Source: Aspidapion aeneum
Lineage: Eukaryota; Arthropoda; Insecta; Coleoptera; Brentidae
Direction of reading: 5' to 3'
Assembly (NCBI GenBank): GCA_963576565.1
Contig: OY755038.1
Location: 65,106,908-65,170,907, forward strand
DNA length: 64,000 nt
Shown here: positions 34,666 to 46,727 of the stretch, one piece after another
How the letters are laid out: every line of letters starts with the position of its first letter
How positions within the stretch are numbered: position 1 is the stretch's first letter
Position numbers and translations under genes: made by a program
Notes under the pieces: model-generated
Databases searched by the model: none
What the model was told of the DNA's origin: nothing
What the model saw: only the letters and a program-made list of their open reading frames with translations

Positions 34666-34779
34666 GTAATAACGAATCAAACATTAAATATTGAACGAAA
34701 AATTTTTTTTAAATATTTTTTGTAATAGAATTAACGTCTGAAAATCATAATCGTAAATCCTTTAACGTTAATAGAGAAG

Positions 34780-35236
34780 TGTGCAAGCTGTGCTTGACAA
34801 TTACACTTGCTTAACTCGGCTTGGTTCAGCAGCGGGATTAAAGTAAAAGTTTACTGCCAGGGTGCAGCCTCACACCCTGCTATGACCAAGAAGGCTTATG
34901 GTACAGTAAACCTACTTAGGTATAGTGAGAACAACTATCAAATGTTGAATCTGCTTTATTGAAATAAATCCTCTCTTTTTACATTTTTACAAAAATTGTT
35001 ATGGTTTGTGATAAATTATAAAATATAAAATTCCATATAATGTGTTGTTTTATAAACTAAATAATTTATATAATTTAAATAGATAAACTTGAGAAGGTTA
35101 GTTTATGTTATTAAAACCTAATTTCTCAAGATCACCTGTGTTTAAATAATAACTAAAACTAATGATTATAACAATTTAAATTTGGATTTACTTAAAATAT
35201 TAAAAAAAGAAATCTGTTTAATTTTACAATTAAACA
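34780..35236 (-). repeat. Candidate BEL/Pao 3' LTR
   Basis: On the minus strand it begins TGTTTAATTG right after a purine tract (GGAGAGACCGGAAAA) and ends CTTGCACA, giving TGT...ACA ends over 457 bp. AATAAA lies inside (about 34955-34970 region), as expected for the R region. Boundaries are by eye because no second LTR is available for comparison. Confidence 0.6.
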
Positions 35237-36870
35237 TTTTCCGGTCTCTCCAGAATGGATGATCGGAGGGACCTCAGTTCAAATTTGTCTTCTTGTGTTG
35301 TCCTTTGGTTTTGTCTTTTTTGACGGTATGTTGAATTTGCTCGAGTCATTTTCCAACCAGCTATAATAATGCTAACGATAACCAGGGTGGTGATGCTGCT
35401 AATGGCTGAAGAATGGTATTGGATCTTTCGCCATATTATGTTGTGAAGATTTTCTTTTAAGTTCTCTTCGTCCTTAATTAACTTCTGTCAGGCGAAAAAC
35501 ACTCTGTGGGTATGTTTTCTCGGGCTTCTATGTCGAACGTGCTGTTAAGTACTATTGGGACTGTCTTGGAGTAGCTACCTAAGACCGTAATTGTACTAGT
35601 TCTTAAAGGTGTTAAGAAGTTTTGCTTCGTCTCGATTATACACTCTTTTTGTTGCCGAGTCTGCGATGAACATCCAGGTATTTGGTGTGCCCAGTTGTTT
35701 CTATTGAACGTCTTTGATTTTATGTTTTTGGATAGTGCAATATCTTGGTTTTGGGCGTTCATATATTTCATCGATTATGCATGATGGGTTGGTTTGAATA
35801 TTTCTTACTGAAGATAGAAGATACACTGTTTTAGCTCACTTTTATCAAGCTGAAAGTATGTCTGTGTATTGTAATCTATAGCTGTATACTCATCCGTAAT
35901 ATCGAGAGTCCAGTAGGATCCATTTTTTACTTTTAGTGGAATCGGTGTTGCTTTTATTAATATGAAATCGGTAATCTCTGTTATGGGAAAATATCCATAT
36001 ATAATTAGATGAGTATCGTTAGCTGTTATTCTGGTAGGCAGACTTGATAATGACATGATCTTCAGGTTGTTGGGAAATTTCTGATTTGATTCTTTAATAA
36101 CAGTGTGGATATAAACTGAAGAAATGATATCGTAAACTGATCCTCTGTTAAAATGTATATTTAGAAATTTTTCGTAGTATTCGTTAGTTTCAGTAATGAA
36201 GTTACTTACTACTTGATATGCACTTAATAGGTGAATATTTAATGCATTTGTATCTACTTGTTTGTACCAGCTTCGCATTTTATGTATTGCTTTGATTCCT
36301 TGGTTTAGTCGTTTCTGGAAATGTTGTAGTTTGGTTGTAATCCTGGTTTCTGTTTCATTAAACTTTGTAATTGTGGAAACCATGAATTTGGTTTGATGAT
36401 TAGATGTTCTAATTAGTTCTTCTTGATTTTTATGTAATTCATCAATTTCTTGATACACTTCATCGTTTACGCCAAAGACTGCAGTTAAAAAATTGCCAAA
36501 AATTCCTTATTTGATTCTAGGATGAATATCGTTGAGTGTCGTAAACATCCATTTGGTATGGGATTCCAGTTCTTCTAAGTGATGGATTAAGGATGTACAT
36601 TTGGCTTCATTCGTAAGTTCCTTCGATTTATTACAAAGGCCTTTAAATTGGTCAATAACGTTGGATATATTTTTGATATCTGTTCTGCTTCTAATTTTTG
36701 GACGAGTTATTTCTATTCTAAATACTCCTCTATTGATTCTGGCGGATCCCAGATGTTCTACAAAAATGCCTTGTTGAGGATATTTGATTTTAACTTTTGT
36801 TTCTGCTATTACGGCGGAGACAATAAATACGGCTGCAATGAAGTATAGCAGGCTTGATTTTGATGTTTTC
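35230..36870 (-). pseudogene. Env-like (fusion-protein type) region of BEL/Pao element
   Basis: After the pol tail a hydrophobic stretch (LLYFIAAVFIVSAVIA, about 36800-36855) looks like a signal peptide. A long helical region with many Gln/Lys/Glu follows (35805-36458), then a Cys-containing domain (35478-35771), a second hydrophobic span (LVIVSIIIAGW, about 35345-35375) and a short basic tail ending at the LTR border. This layout fits the envelope-like proteins of some BEL/Pao elements, which resemble insect-virus fusion proteins. Breaks are visible near 36500, 35790 and 35475. Described only as a relic. Confidence 0.6.
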
Positions 36871-37059
36871 TTAGTATTATTTTCTTGTCTGCTTGAGTGA
36901 ATTTTTTCTGTTGCTGTGTGGCTATAAATTTTTGTTTCTTGGTTTGTTTCCTCTATTGGCAAAGGAATTAGTTTGTGGATTGGCCTTTTTTGTATGGTGC
37001 CTGCTGCTCTTTTTATCGTTACAACTCGAACAGCACCATCTTGACCTGGATGGGTCTCT

Positions 37060-38489
37060 GTTATTTTCGCTAAGGGCCATTGATTAGGATTGATATTCTC
37101 TTCTTTAACAAGAACCATGGTGCCTCTTTTTAAATTTTCGGTTTCGCTTGTCTATTTGTATCTTTGCTGAAGTCTTGCCAAGTATTCAGTGCACCATGCA
37201 TTCCAGAAGTTATTTTTCATTTTCTGAACTAGCCTCCATCGTTGTGACAAGCTATAGGTCTCTATAGAATTAAGGTCTGGAGGGGCCAGTAATTGCCTTC
37301 CTGTCAGAAAGTGCCCAGGAGTTAATATATTCAGGTCGTCTGGATCTTCTGTTAGAGGGCAAAGTGGTCGTGAGTTTAAACAAGCTTCGATCTGGTGTTA
37401 TTAGGTTGTTAATTCTTCATAAGTCAACGTTGTTTCACCAATGATTCTTTTGAGGTGATGCTTCATTGATTTAACTCCCGTATGCCTCCAAAGTGTGGGG
37501 CAGCGGGTGGGATGAAATGCCATTGTGTACCTTGGTTTACAATAGCGTTTTGCAATGTTGGTTCTTGGATTGTTTTTCTAACCTCATCTTCAAATTGCTT
37601 AGAGGCCCCTACAAAGGTGGTTCCATTGTCGCTGTACATATGCATGCAATGGCCTCTTCTGGCGGTAAATCTTCGAAATGCTGCTAAAAAGCCTCTGTGC
37701 TCATATCACTGACTAGTTCTAAGTGGATTGCCTTGGTAGCTAGGCAGACAAATACCGATATATATCCTTTCTAGGATTTGTGTCCTCTTCCTTTGGTTGC
37801 TCTGACTTGAATAGGTCCAGCGTAATCTACTCCTGAATTGGTAAATGGTGTTGTTGTATTTACTCTTGATTTTGGAAGTTGTCCCATTAACTGTTCGACG
37901 GTTTTGGCCTTGTGTCGTACACAAATAATGCAATTTTTTAAAAGGGTCTTGACAGCTCTTTTGCCATTTATTATCCAGAATTGGTTTCTAGTGTATGATA
38001 AAGTTGCTTGTGGGCGTCTCTTATAATTAGTTTAGACAGGTAGCTGTGGTATGGAAGAATCACTGGGTGTTTCTGTTCGTATGATAGGCTGGAGTTTTCA
38101 AGTCTTCCTCCAACTCGAATGAGGCCGTGGCTATCTGGGTATGGATTTAGGCTTTTGAGCTTGCGTGTTTTTTCAATCGTATTGTTTTTATGCAAGGAAT
38201 TGTATTCTTCTGCAAATTCTTGGTTTTGTACAATTTTGATGATTCTGAAGAAGGTCTCCTGAATTTCTTTGACGGAGAGGATAATATTTTCTTGTCGTTT
38301 GATGAATCTCCTGCAATAGGATAGTACTCGAAGCATTCGTGTGAGGTCTGAGAAACGTTCCCATATATTACTTTTTATTGTTATTTCAGCTTTGTTGCAC
38401 AAAATTTTGATTTCTTCTCGGACTTTGGAATATTTTGTGTAATAGGGAGTTCGTCTAAAGAGTTGAGCCAATGGGGGCCTTTCCACCAA
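37060..38489 (-). pseudogene. BEL/Pao integrase region and C-terminal pol tail
   Basis: Minus-strand order: H2C2-type zinc-binding segment (HPVILPYHSYLSKLIIRDAH near 37990-38060; CIICVRHKAK near 37920), DDE core with VDYAGP near 37820 and YSDNGTTFVG near 37610, then a HFGGIRE block near 37480 where the third acidic residue is expected, and a DUF5641-type tail (VLVKEEN...WPLAKI...HPGQDG, about 36960-37118). Frameshifts separate the pieces at about 37970, 37700 and 37460. Confidence 0.8.
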
Positions 38490-39641
38490 AAGTCAATTGA
38501 ATTAAGCTTGTCAGGATCTACTCCTCTAGAAATTATATCTGCTGGGTTTTCTTGGGATCAGACGTGATTCCAGGAGACTTGAGGCGTGTATCTGTGTATT
38601 TCGCAAACTCTGTTAGCTACGAATGTTCGTCATCGTGTAGGGTCTCCTCTTATCCAGCCCAGAGTGATCATGGAATCGGTCCAGGCAAATGTTTGCATTT
38701 CGTCTAGCTGAAGGTCTGATCTAGTTTTCTCTATTAGCTTGGCTAGCAGAACTGCAGCACATAGCTCTAAATGAGGCAATGTGGTTCTCTTTTTTTGCTG
38801 GCGCAACCTTTGACTTGGCTTGTGGAAGCGTGATAGTTTGTTTCTTTCTATTTGTTATACGGCTATAATTTACTGCGCCGTACGCCTTTTCTGATGCGTC
38901 ACAAAACCCATGTAGCTCTATCTGGGAATTTCGGTAGTGTATCCATCTTGGAATTTTAATTTTTTCTATTTCTTTGATATAACTTTGAAATCTTTGCCAT
39001 CTTATAGCCATTTCTTCATCAACTGGCTCGTCCCAGGTTAATTTCCGTAGCCATAGATCTTGGATTATTATTTTAGCTTAAATGACGACTGGATCTAACC
39101 ATCCCAGAGGGTCAATTAATTTGGATATTTCTGACAATATGTTTCTTTTTGTAAGCATGTTGATTTCGGAAATTTCTACTTGGAATTTGAATGTATCATC
39201 TACAGGTGACCATAGTACCCCTAGCGACTTTTTAGCGTTATCTTGGGGTAATTCTTGTAGCTTCTGGTCCCTAAATTGTTCCGGAATGGACTGGAGTAAT
39301 ACTGACGAGTTGCTTGACCATTTTCTTAAATTAAATCCGGCAGAGCTAAGCATTTGTAGTAGTTGGTTTTGCAATTCTAAGGCTTCTTCGAGATTTTTTG
39401 CTCCTGATAAAATATCGTCAACGTAGAAATCACGCAAAGTTGCTTGACTGGCGGCTGGAAACCTTTCTGTTTCTTCAAGTGCTAGTTTTTGTAATGTTTT
39501 TATGGCTAGATAAGGAGCTGATGCCGTGCCATAAATGACCGTGGAAAGTTCATATTCAAACATTGGTTGTGTGGAATTATCTCTCCATAAAATTCTTTGG
39601 CTGGGTTGGTCATCAGGATGAATTTTGATTTGTCTGTACAT
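38490..39641 (-). pseudogene. BEL/Pao reverse transcriptase (palm end) and RNase H
   Basis: 39078-39641 holds the second part of RT with the catalytic FYVDDIL near 39410-39430 and the following thumb. 38721-39011 carries the RNase H-like segment (ELHGFCDASEKAYGAVNYSR), with Asp in FCDAS. Stops lie between the pieces. The RT is cut at 39641-39645 by the foldback arm A5; its N-terminal half continues at 41091. Confidence 0.85.
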
Positions 39642-39644
39642 TTT

Positions 39645-41090
39645 AGCTCACACATATACTATACTATAGTAGTGTGAGCTATGGTGATCCTAATTTTTTC
39701 GAGAAAAAAAAAGTTGCTCCGATTTCAAAAATTTTTATATATCTTTGCGTTTCAGATGATTTTGAAACTTTTTTGTCGCGCCGTCTGTCTGTCTGTCTGT
39801 CTGTCTGGCTGTCTGTCTGTCTGTCTGTCTGTCTGTATGTCTGTATGTCTGTATGTCTGTATGTCTGTATGTCTGTATGTCTGTATGTCTGTATGTCTGT
39901 ATGTCTGTATGTCTGTATGTCTGTATGTCTGTATGTCTGTATGTCTGTATGTCTGTATGTCTGTATGTCTGTATGTCTGTATGTCTGTATGTCTGTATGT
40001 CTGTATGTCTGTATGTCTGTATGTCTGTATGTCTGTATGTCTGTATGTCTGTATGTCTGTATCTCTGTATGTCTGTATGTCTGTATGTCTGTATGTCTGT
40101 ATGTCTGTATGTCTGTATGTCTGTATGTCTGTATGTCTGTATGTCTGTATGTCTGTATGTCTGTATGTCTGTATGTCTGTATGTCTGTATGTCTGTATGT
40201 CTGTATGTCTGTATGTCTGTATGTCTGTATGTCTGTATGTCTGTATGTCTGTATGTCTGTATGTCTGTATGTCTGTATGTCTGTATGTCTGTATGTCTGT
40301 ATGTCTGTATGTCTGTATGTCTGTATGTCTGTATGTCTGTATGTCTGTATGTCTGTATGTCTGTATGTCTGTATGTCTGTATGTCTGTATGTCTGTATGT
40401 CTGTATGTCTGTATGTCTGTATGTCTGTATGTCTGTATGTCTGTATGTCTGTATGTCTGTATGTCTGTATGTCTGTATGTCTGTATGTCTGTATGTCTGT
40501 ATGTCTGTATGTCTGTATGTCTGTATGTCTGTATGTCTGTATGTCTGTATGTCTGTATGTCTGTATGTCTGTATGTCTGTATGTCTGTCTGTAACGACCA
40601 ACGCGCATAACTCAAAAACCGCTAGGCCGATTTTAATGAAATTTGGTACCTAGACTGGGTCTTGGGTCGAGATGGTCCCATTTAAAAATGAACAAAATCC
40701 ACCGAACACAAGCCAAGTAAAAGGGTGGGGGAAGATTTCAAAAATTAGAGTTTAGGTGAAAATATGGCGTGTATGATATCAAACGAAAGGTAATTGAGTA
40801 TGGAGTTAAACAAAATACATTTTAGTTTTTTTTTCAAAAAGGGTGGGGGTAGATTTCAAAAATTGGAGTTTACGTGAAAATATGGCGTGTGTGGTATCAA
40901 ACGAAAGGTAATTAAGTCCGGAGGTAAACAAAATACATTTTAGTTTTTGTTTTTTAAGGGTGGGGATAGATTTCAAAAATTTGAGTTTAAGTCAAAACAT
41001 GGGTTGTGTGGTATCAAACAAAAGGTAATTTTATTAGATCACACATACACTATAACTATAGTACCTAGTGTGACCTTAGGGGAGTATTTT
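39645..41090. mobile_element. Foldback arm A5 inserted in the BEL/Pao RT
   Basis: Single arm of the family at 1-2955. Left palindromic tip 39645-39680 (AGCTCACAC...GTGTGAGCT), CTGT/ATGT array, three CAAACGAAAGGTAATT-type blocks, inner hairpin near 41040-41076 and end GGGGAGTATTTT. It separates the two halves of the retrotransposon RT. Four T bases abut each side where the uninterrupted gene would need about six, consistent with a 2-bp TT duplication. It is younger than the retrotransposon. Confidence 0.8.
39784..40592. repeat. CTGT tract grading into 8-bp-period CTGTATGT array
   Basis: About 50 bp of CTGT units with one GGCT variant, then about 94 units of an 8-bp repeat (CTGTATGT) with a single substitution near 40063. 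The period changes sharply from 4 to 8. Long reading frames across it in all frames exist only because the unit lacks stop codons. Confidence 0.95.
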
Positions 41091-42160
41091 CTATGTGTGC
41101 ACAAAATGCAAATTCGTGCCTTCTCCAGCGGACGAGTATTTCTGCAATGTTTTGTTGTAGTCTTGGCCCAACGTGCATAATGTCGTTAAAGCTAATGCTG
41201 GTTGAGGTTTTACAAGAGGCGTCAAAAACAACTCTTAACCGGGATGTTGTGCTTGTGTCTCGAATGACAGCTTGGTGAGGGATGTAGTATTTTCCCTGAT
41301 TAACTTCATGGCGGTTTACTCTTCTCATGTGGCCCAAGTCAGCGTATTCTTTCATAAAGGCTGCATATTGTTATTGTAAATTAGCATCTTGCTGCAATTT
41401 CTTTTCAATGTTTGCAAGTCGTGCTGCTGCTCTTGGTTTTGAATGGCCTAATGATTCTGGAGGCTGCTTGAATGGAATTTTAACTATGAATCTTCCATCT
41501 GTGTCTCGTGTTGTTGTTTTTTCATAAAACTCTTCGCACGCTTGTTGTTGTTGTGTAAGCTGATGGACAGGTAATATTTCTTCTAGCTCCCAGAACTTTG
41601 TTAGTTGTTTGTCTTCCTCACATTGAGCGATCATGCTAATGACCTGAATAGATTTCGGTCCAGCGATAATTGGCCCAGAGACAATCCATCCAATTTTGTT
41701 TTAGCAGTCCTTCTTGAGGTTTTTGAAGGCCACTTAGAATAATGGTTGCATATTCTTTGGCTCCTAATATGCCGTCTATGACTCCAGGTGTCATAAAAGT
41801 GGGATCTGCTAGAACTTCGTTTTTCCAGCTATCTATACTCTATATCTGTAAATGTTGTTTGGGCATTGACTCCGTTAGATTTGGCAGGAATATCATGTCT
41901 ATTTCCATAGAGAATGCACTTTCAAATCGTGGCTTGATATGGGCGTTTAAAGACCATTTTGAAGCTTTTGCTTCTCCATCTTCAACGCCAGATATTTCTG
42001 CTCTAATATGGCGTCGGGGTAGTCTTAGGCGTTGAGCGGCCTCTTCGGTAATAAAGGATGTTTGTGAGCCTTGGTCAATTAAGATTCTCAGTAACTGTGG
42101 TGAATTTGAAGATGAGACTTCTATAAGAGCTGTTGCTAGTAAAACGTTTTCTTCTTTTTG
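41091..42160 (-). pseudogene. BEL/Pao protease and N-terminal RT
   Basis: Protease near 42035-42115: LRILIDQGSQTSFIT contains the aspartic active-site Asp in an IDQGS context (DUF1758-type). The spacer then leads to the RT N-terminus (DGRFIVKIPFK near 41500; LRVVFDAS near 41230; QQNIAEILVRWR near 41130). The RT breaks off at the A5 insertion (41091). Stops are present near 41640 and 41850. Confidence 0.8.
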
Positions 42161-42181
42161 ACTTGCGTGATTTGTCGAGCT

Positions 42182-43572
42182 CTATCTATTTGGTGGAGCT
42201 TGTTCGTTTGCTCTTCTTGTGGAAGAGTTGTATTGAGGATTTCTCTGCTGATGGTTTCGTGGAGAACTTCGTCTTTGGTAATCATTTGGCTGATCTTGGC
42301 GTTGCTGGTATCTCTCTTGGTCAAGAAGAGTATGGTGTTGACGACAGCAAATGTTGCATTTTGTTTGGCTGAAGCATTTCTGATTGACGTTATGACTTAG
42401 GCAGTTGTGGCAAATGAGATTTTCTTGAATAAATTTGTTTCTCTCTTGCGTTGATATTGCTTTAAATTTTAGACAATGGAAAATCGTGTGCTTGTTCTCG
42501 TGACAAAACAGGCAGTAGGTTTGATTAATTCTTCGTTCTTGGCTTGACTTTTGCTCTGAGCTTGAAACTGTCTCTAGTGATTGGAAACGTCTTTCCAAAA
42601 AGCTCATAAATTCTTTTAGATCTGGAACATCGTGAGGGCTTTGGAGATTTTGCTCGTATAAGCGATTGGTCTCAGAATCCCATTTTCTGATAATTAAACG
42701 AATTATCATAGATCCCCAAGTGTTCGTTTCTATTTCTAGATTTTTTAATGCTTAAAGACATTCGCTAGTGACATCGTGTAGTTGCTTCAATTTTTGTGCG
42801 TTTTCTTTTGGTATGGTTGGTAAATCCAAAATTTTATCAAGGAGTTTGAAAATGAGCAATCTTTTATTTTGGTATCGACTTTGTAGCAAGGTCCAGGCTG
42901 TATCGTAATTGGCTTCAATTGTTTCTAAATGTTGAATTAGTTTACTTGCTTCTCCTCGTGTGTGTGTTTTTAAACAATGCATCTTTTCAGCTTTTGACAG
43001 AGTTTGGTTCTCATGGATTACTTTTTTGAAAATGTCAAAGAATGTTGACCAGTTTTCATATCCACCGTAAAAGATTGGTATCAGGATTTTTGGAAGTGAC
43101 AAATTTTGGCTTGGCTGATGTATAAGGGCTTGATTGGTTGGAGCGTTTTGTGGTTTGATCTTTTAAGCTATTCTTTCAATGATATCTTCGCAATGACTTT
43201 GGGCTTCAGTATATGCATCTTCTGTAAAGTACTCGTTGGTATTTGTTTCTTCATTAATCGAAATTTCCTCGTCAAGTTTCTGGATTGTAGCCCATTTCTT
43301 CTTGATTTGTTCCATCTGATATTCATAGCGGGTCGTGGTTGTTTCTTGACATAGTTCGATTTCAACTTGATTAGTAGCATTAGTAGGATTTTTTCTAATT
43401 GTCGCATATGGTATTTCTGTGCTTTGAAGCGTTGCTCTTGTTCATTGGTACTGGCTGTTGAAAGTTGACCACTTGTTTCAGCGGCTGATTGGGCATTATT
43501 GTCCTTTAGTGGCGGTGCAGCTTTTGGACATGTCTCTAGGTAGATCTTGATTTCTTCGTATTTGTTTTTCAA
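42182..43572 (-). pseudogene. BEL/Pao gag (DUF1759-type and zinc knuckles)
   Basis: 43168-43572 is a charged N-terminal segment. 42752-43102 matches the DUF1759 gag core (LPKILIPIFYGGYENWSTFF, GEASKLIQHLETIEANYDTA). 42182-42709 ends in Cys/His knuckles: CLFCHENKHTIFHC, CHNCLSHNVNQKC and CNICCRQHHTLL, which bind nucleic acid in capsids. Stop or frame changes separate the three at about 43110-43160 and 42710-42750. Confidence 0.85.
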
Positions 43573-43784
43573 TTGATGATAATATTTCTTAGTGTGATAT
43601 TCATGATCACTGGTCTCTAAATCTTTTATTTCAATTTATTTGGCGAAACGATTTTTGATATAGGATTCAGTTTTTCTTGTGGCTGAGTCTTTTTGGCTGT
43701 TACTTAGGAGTTGAACTAGCTTTTGTCCCTGATTTTCTTGTTTTCGAACTAGATCTTTCATTTGGGCTTCTGTAGACATGACGG

Positions 43785-45175
43785 ATAGTTGTTTCGGACT
43801 GACTGGCGGATGATCGGACTTTCTTGTGGAAGGTCGCTCTGGTTGAAGCTCTCTTGAATAGTGGCTTCGGACAAGTGTACGGGTAGTCGTACTGTTAGGT
43901 GGACGGCTTTTTACAGCTTGTAAAATGGACGGACTTTTTCGTGGAAGGTCGCTCTGGTTGAAGCTCTCTTGAATAGTGGCTTCGGACAAGTGTACGGCAA
44001 GTCGTACTGGTAGATGGACGGCTTTTTGAAGCTGGTAGAATTGACGGACTTTGTCGTGGAAGATCGCTCTGGTTGAGGGTCTCTTGAATAGTGGCTTCGG
44101 ACAAGTGTACGGATAGTCGTACTGTCAGGTGGACGGCTTTTTAAAGCTTGTAGATTGGACGGACTTTCTTGTGGAATGTCGCTTTAGTGGACGGTTGAAG
44201 CTGTCTTGAGTACTAGTTTCGGACTGGACAAGTGTACGAACAGTCGTACCGGCAGGTGGACGGTTTTTCAACGCTTGTAGAATGGATGGACTTTCTCGTA
44301 GAAGGTCGATCTGGTTGAAGCTCTCTTAAGTAATGGCTTCGGACAAGTGTACGGGTAGTCGTACTGTTGGGTGGACGGCTTTTTGCAGCTTGTAAAATGG
44401 ACGGACTTCCTCGTGGAAGGTCGCTCTGGTTGAAGCTCTTTTGAGGACAAGTGTACGGATATTCGTACGGGCAGGTGGACGGTTTTTTGACGCTTGCAGA
44501 ATGGCTGGACTTTCTCGAGGAAGGTCGCTTTGGTTGAAGCTCTCTTGAGGAGTAGCTTCGGACAGGACAAGTGTACGGACAGTCGTACGGGCAGGTGGAC
44601 TGTTTTCTGACGCTTGTAGAATGGATGGACTTTCTCGTGGAAGGTCGCTCTGGTTAAAGCTCTCTTGAGTAGTGGCTTCGGACAGGACAAGTGTACGGAC
44701 AGTCGTACGGGCAGGTGGACAGTTTTCTGACGCTTGGAGAATGGATGGACTTTCTCGTGGAAGGTCGCTCTGGTTGAAGCTCTCTTGAGTAGTGGCTTCG
44801 GACAGGACAAGTGTACGGATAGTCGTACGGGCAGGTGGACGGTTTTTCGACGCTTGTAGAATGGATGGACTTTCTCGTGGAAGGTCGCTTTTGTGGACGG
44901 TTGAAGCTCTTTTGCGTAGTGGCTTCGGACAGGACAAGTCTACGGTCGTACTGTCAGGTAGACGGATTTTTGCAGCTTGTAGAATGGACGGACTTTCTCG
45001 TGGAAGGTCGCTCGGGTTGAAGCTCTCTTGAGTAGTGACTTCGGACAAGTGTACGGATAGTCGTAATGTTAGATGGACGGCTTTTTGCAGCTTGTAGAAT
45101 GGACGGACTTTCTCGTGGATGGTCGCTCTGGTTGAAGCCTCTTGAATTGTGGCTTCGGACAAGTGTACGGATAGT
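43785..45175 (-). repeat. 12-copy minisatellite at the gag-side end
   Basis: A unit of about 105-127 bp recurs with CTTCGGACA at 43865, 43980, 44095, about 44217, 44337, about 44443, 44556, 44676, 44796, 44923, 45039 and 45153. Each unit carries GGTGGACGG, TTGTAGAATGGA, GGACTTTCTCGTGGAAGGTC and GTTGAAGCTCTCTTGA. On the minus strand it stays open over hundreds of codons in two frames with LPRESPSILQASK-type repeats. Unit lengths are often not multiples of three, so the frame is not conserved. Confidence 0.85.
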
Positions 45176-46100
45176 CCCGGTTATTACGCGTTTCGATATT
45201 TAGTAAAGAAAAAACAGAAAGAATTTCTATATAAAATAATTGAAAAACAAAACGGACTTTTATAATCCGAATAGAATCACTACTTAAACTTGTCGTAATT
45301 AGGGCGAGTTCTGTAGAAGTGGTAAGATTGTATCAGAAGCAATATATTTTGGGCGTATCTATGTACTAGAAAAGCGGCATCTTATGTTATATACCTCTTT
45401 GTTTATAATAGAACGACGTATAAGAAAAGACAACCATGTAAGCAGTTGTCTTTGTCGTACACGTAGAAAACGAATTCATTGTCTGTCGTTCTTGATTTGT
45501 CCCGAAAGCAGCATTGCTTTCGCGACAATCGCCGGCTTCTTGCGCTCTACGCGGCAGATCCAACTGCTTTTCTCATGATTTGAAACATAGTGTAGGTCAA
45601 TGCATGCAAGCCAAATGCGAAAATTCAGTTCGAGCCCTTTAGCCGCGTTTAACAATGGCGTGCCAGCAAGAGGCTTTGGTTTTGGTAAAGGATGTTCCAA
45701 CGCCTGTTAAAACTATGCAGGTATGTGACTGTATATAGTGTGTTTTATGATGAACAAAGTTTTCTTCCCAAAGTTTTAATGAAAAGATAAATAGGATAAA
45801 GCAAAATATAGGATAAAGCAAGAAATTAAAGTTAACCGAAAACTAAAAAGGATATAAAAATACATATAAGCATGTTTAAAAAAAAATTGCTTCCGTTGTC
45901 TCGAATTTGACCGCACGCCCTTGCTAAAAGAAAATACGGTAATTTGCTTTAAAATAAAACCATATTTATAAAGAATATATGGTTAGTTACATACTTCTTT
46001 CCGATAAGAATATTTATGATAGATTTTAATATCTTTTTATTTGCTAAGTAAATCAAGAATTAGATTTTAACATATTATTTAATTCTAATAAACGTAAATT
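45176..46100. other. Flank of BEL/Pao element, no feature assigned
   Basis: Where a 5' LTR would be expected, no match to the 3' LTR was seen. A GC-richer patch lies at about 45500-45560. Short open frames on both strands are unrecognised. Confidence 0.35.
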
Positions 46101-46102
46101 TT

Positions 46103-46291
46103 CATATTTTTTCGTGGGTAGTTCGAAAGCTTAACCTCACGGGGGTCCAAGATCTAATAGACACCTAATAATTGTTGACAGTTTCGTCCTTATGGGACTC
46201 TTTTGAATTCTGCTTGGTCAATGTGACATCCATGCTAAATTAATCAGATCGTTTTGTCTCTCAGCTTTTGAGCTACCCACGAAAAAATATG
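46103..46291. mobile_element. MITE with CGTGGGTAG ends
   Basis: ATATTTTTTCGTGGGTAG at the left faces CTACCCACGAAAAAATAT at the right, with TTCGAAAGC/GCTTTTGAG continuing inside (imperfect). About 190 bp. Related sequence at 47669-47850. Confidence 0.7.
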
Positions 46292-46727
46292 AGAGAAATA
46301 AAAACTCATATATTATGAAATTGTTTTCCCCTCCCTTTTAATCCTATTCCCCATCCCTTTCTGTTTTGGGCTAAATAAGCATGGCTATTCGTCTGTGACT
46401 AATATGCAAACTTAATTTAAAAACTTATTAAACGGATGAATAGTTATGTATTAACACGGGTAAGTTGTTTTAAAATAGAATTACCATTAGGGGAGGGTGA
46501 GATAATTTTATTTATTTTAAATGATTACGGCCCGGGTAGATATTGTACGATAAATCTGTGAATATATAAAGTGAATTTGTATGTTCATTTGGGTATCCAA
46601 ACGTACTTTTGGAACTTTAGGCAAAGGAAAATAGTTATCTCAAATACCAAATTTCAAATAACGCAAGGATCGAAAACTATAAACAACAAGTGAAATTAAA
46701 GAAAGAAAAATATGAAAAAAGTTTTCT

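Larger units (their letters stand above)
34780..45175 (-). mobile_element. Decayed BEL/Pao retrotransposon with env-like region
   Basis: Minus-strand order: minisatellite leader/gag edge, gag with zinc knuckles, aspartic protease, RT, RNase H, integrase, DUF5641-type tail, env-like region, 3' LTR. This is BEL/Pao order, and an env-like gene occurs in some members of that family. Many stops and frameshifts break it, and a foldback arm splits the RT. A 5' LTR matching the 3' LTR was not found beyond 45175, so the element is 5'-incomplete or its 5' LTR is unrecognisable. Confidence 0.85.

Noticed and set aside
39674..40653. Six overlapping open frames of about 270-310 codons with Cys/Val/Tyr or His/Thr/Gln repeats
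   Set aside because: Products of a stop-free 8-bp simple repeat; frames are open on both strands alike.
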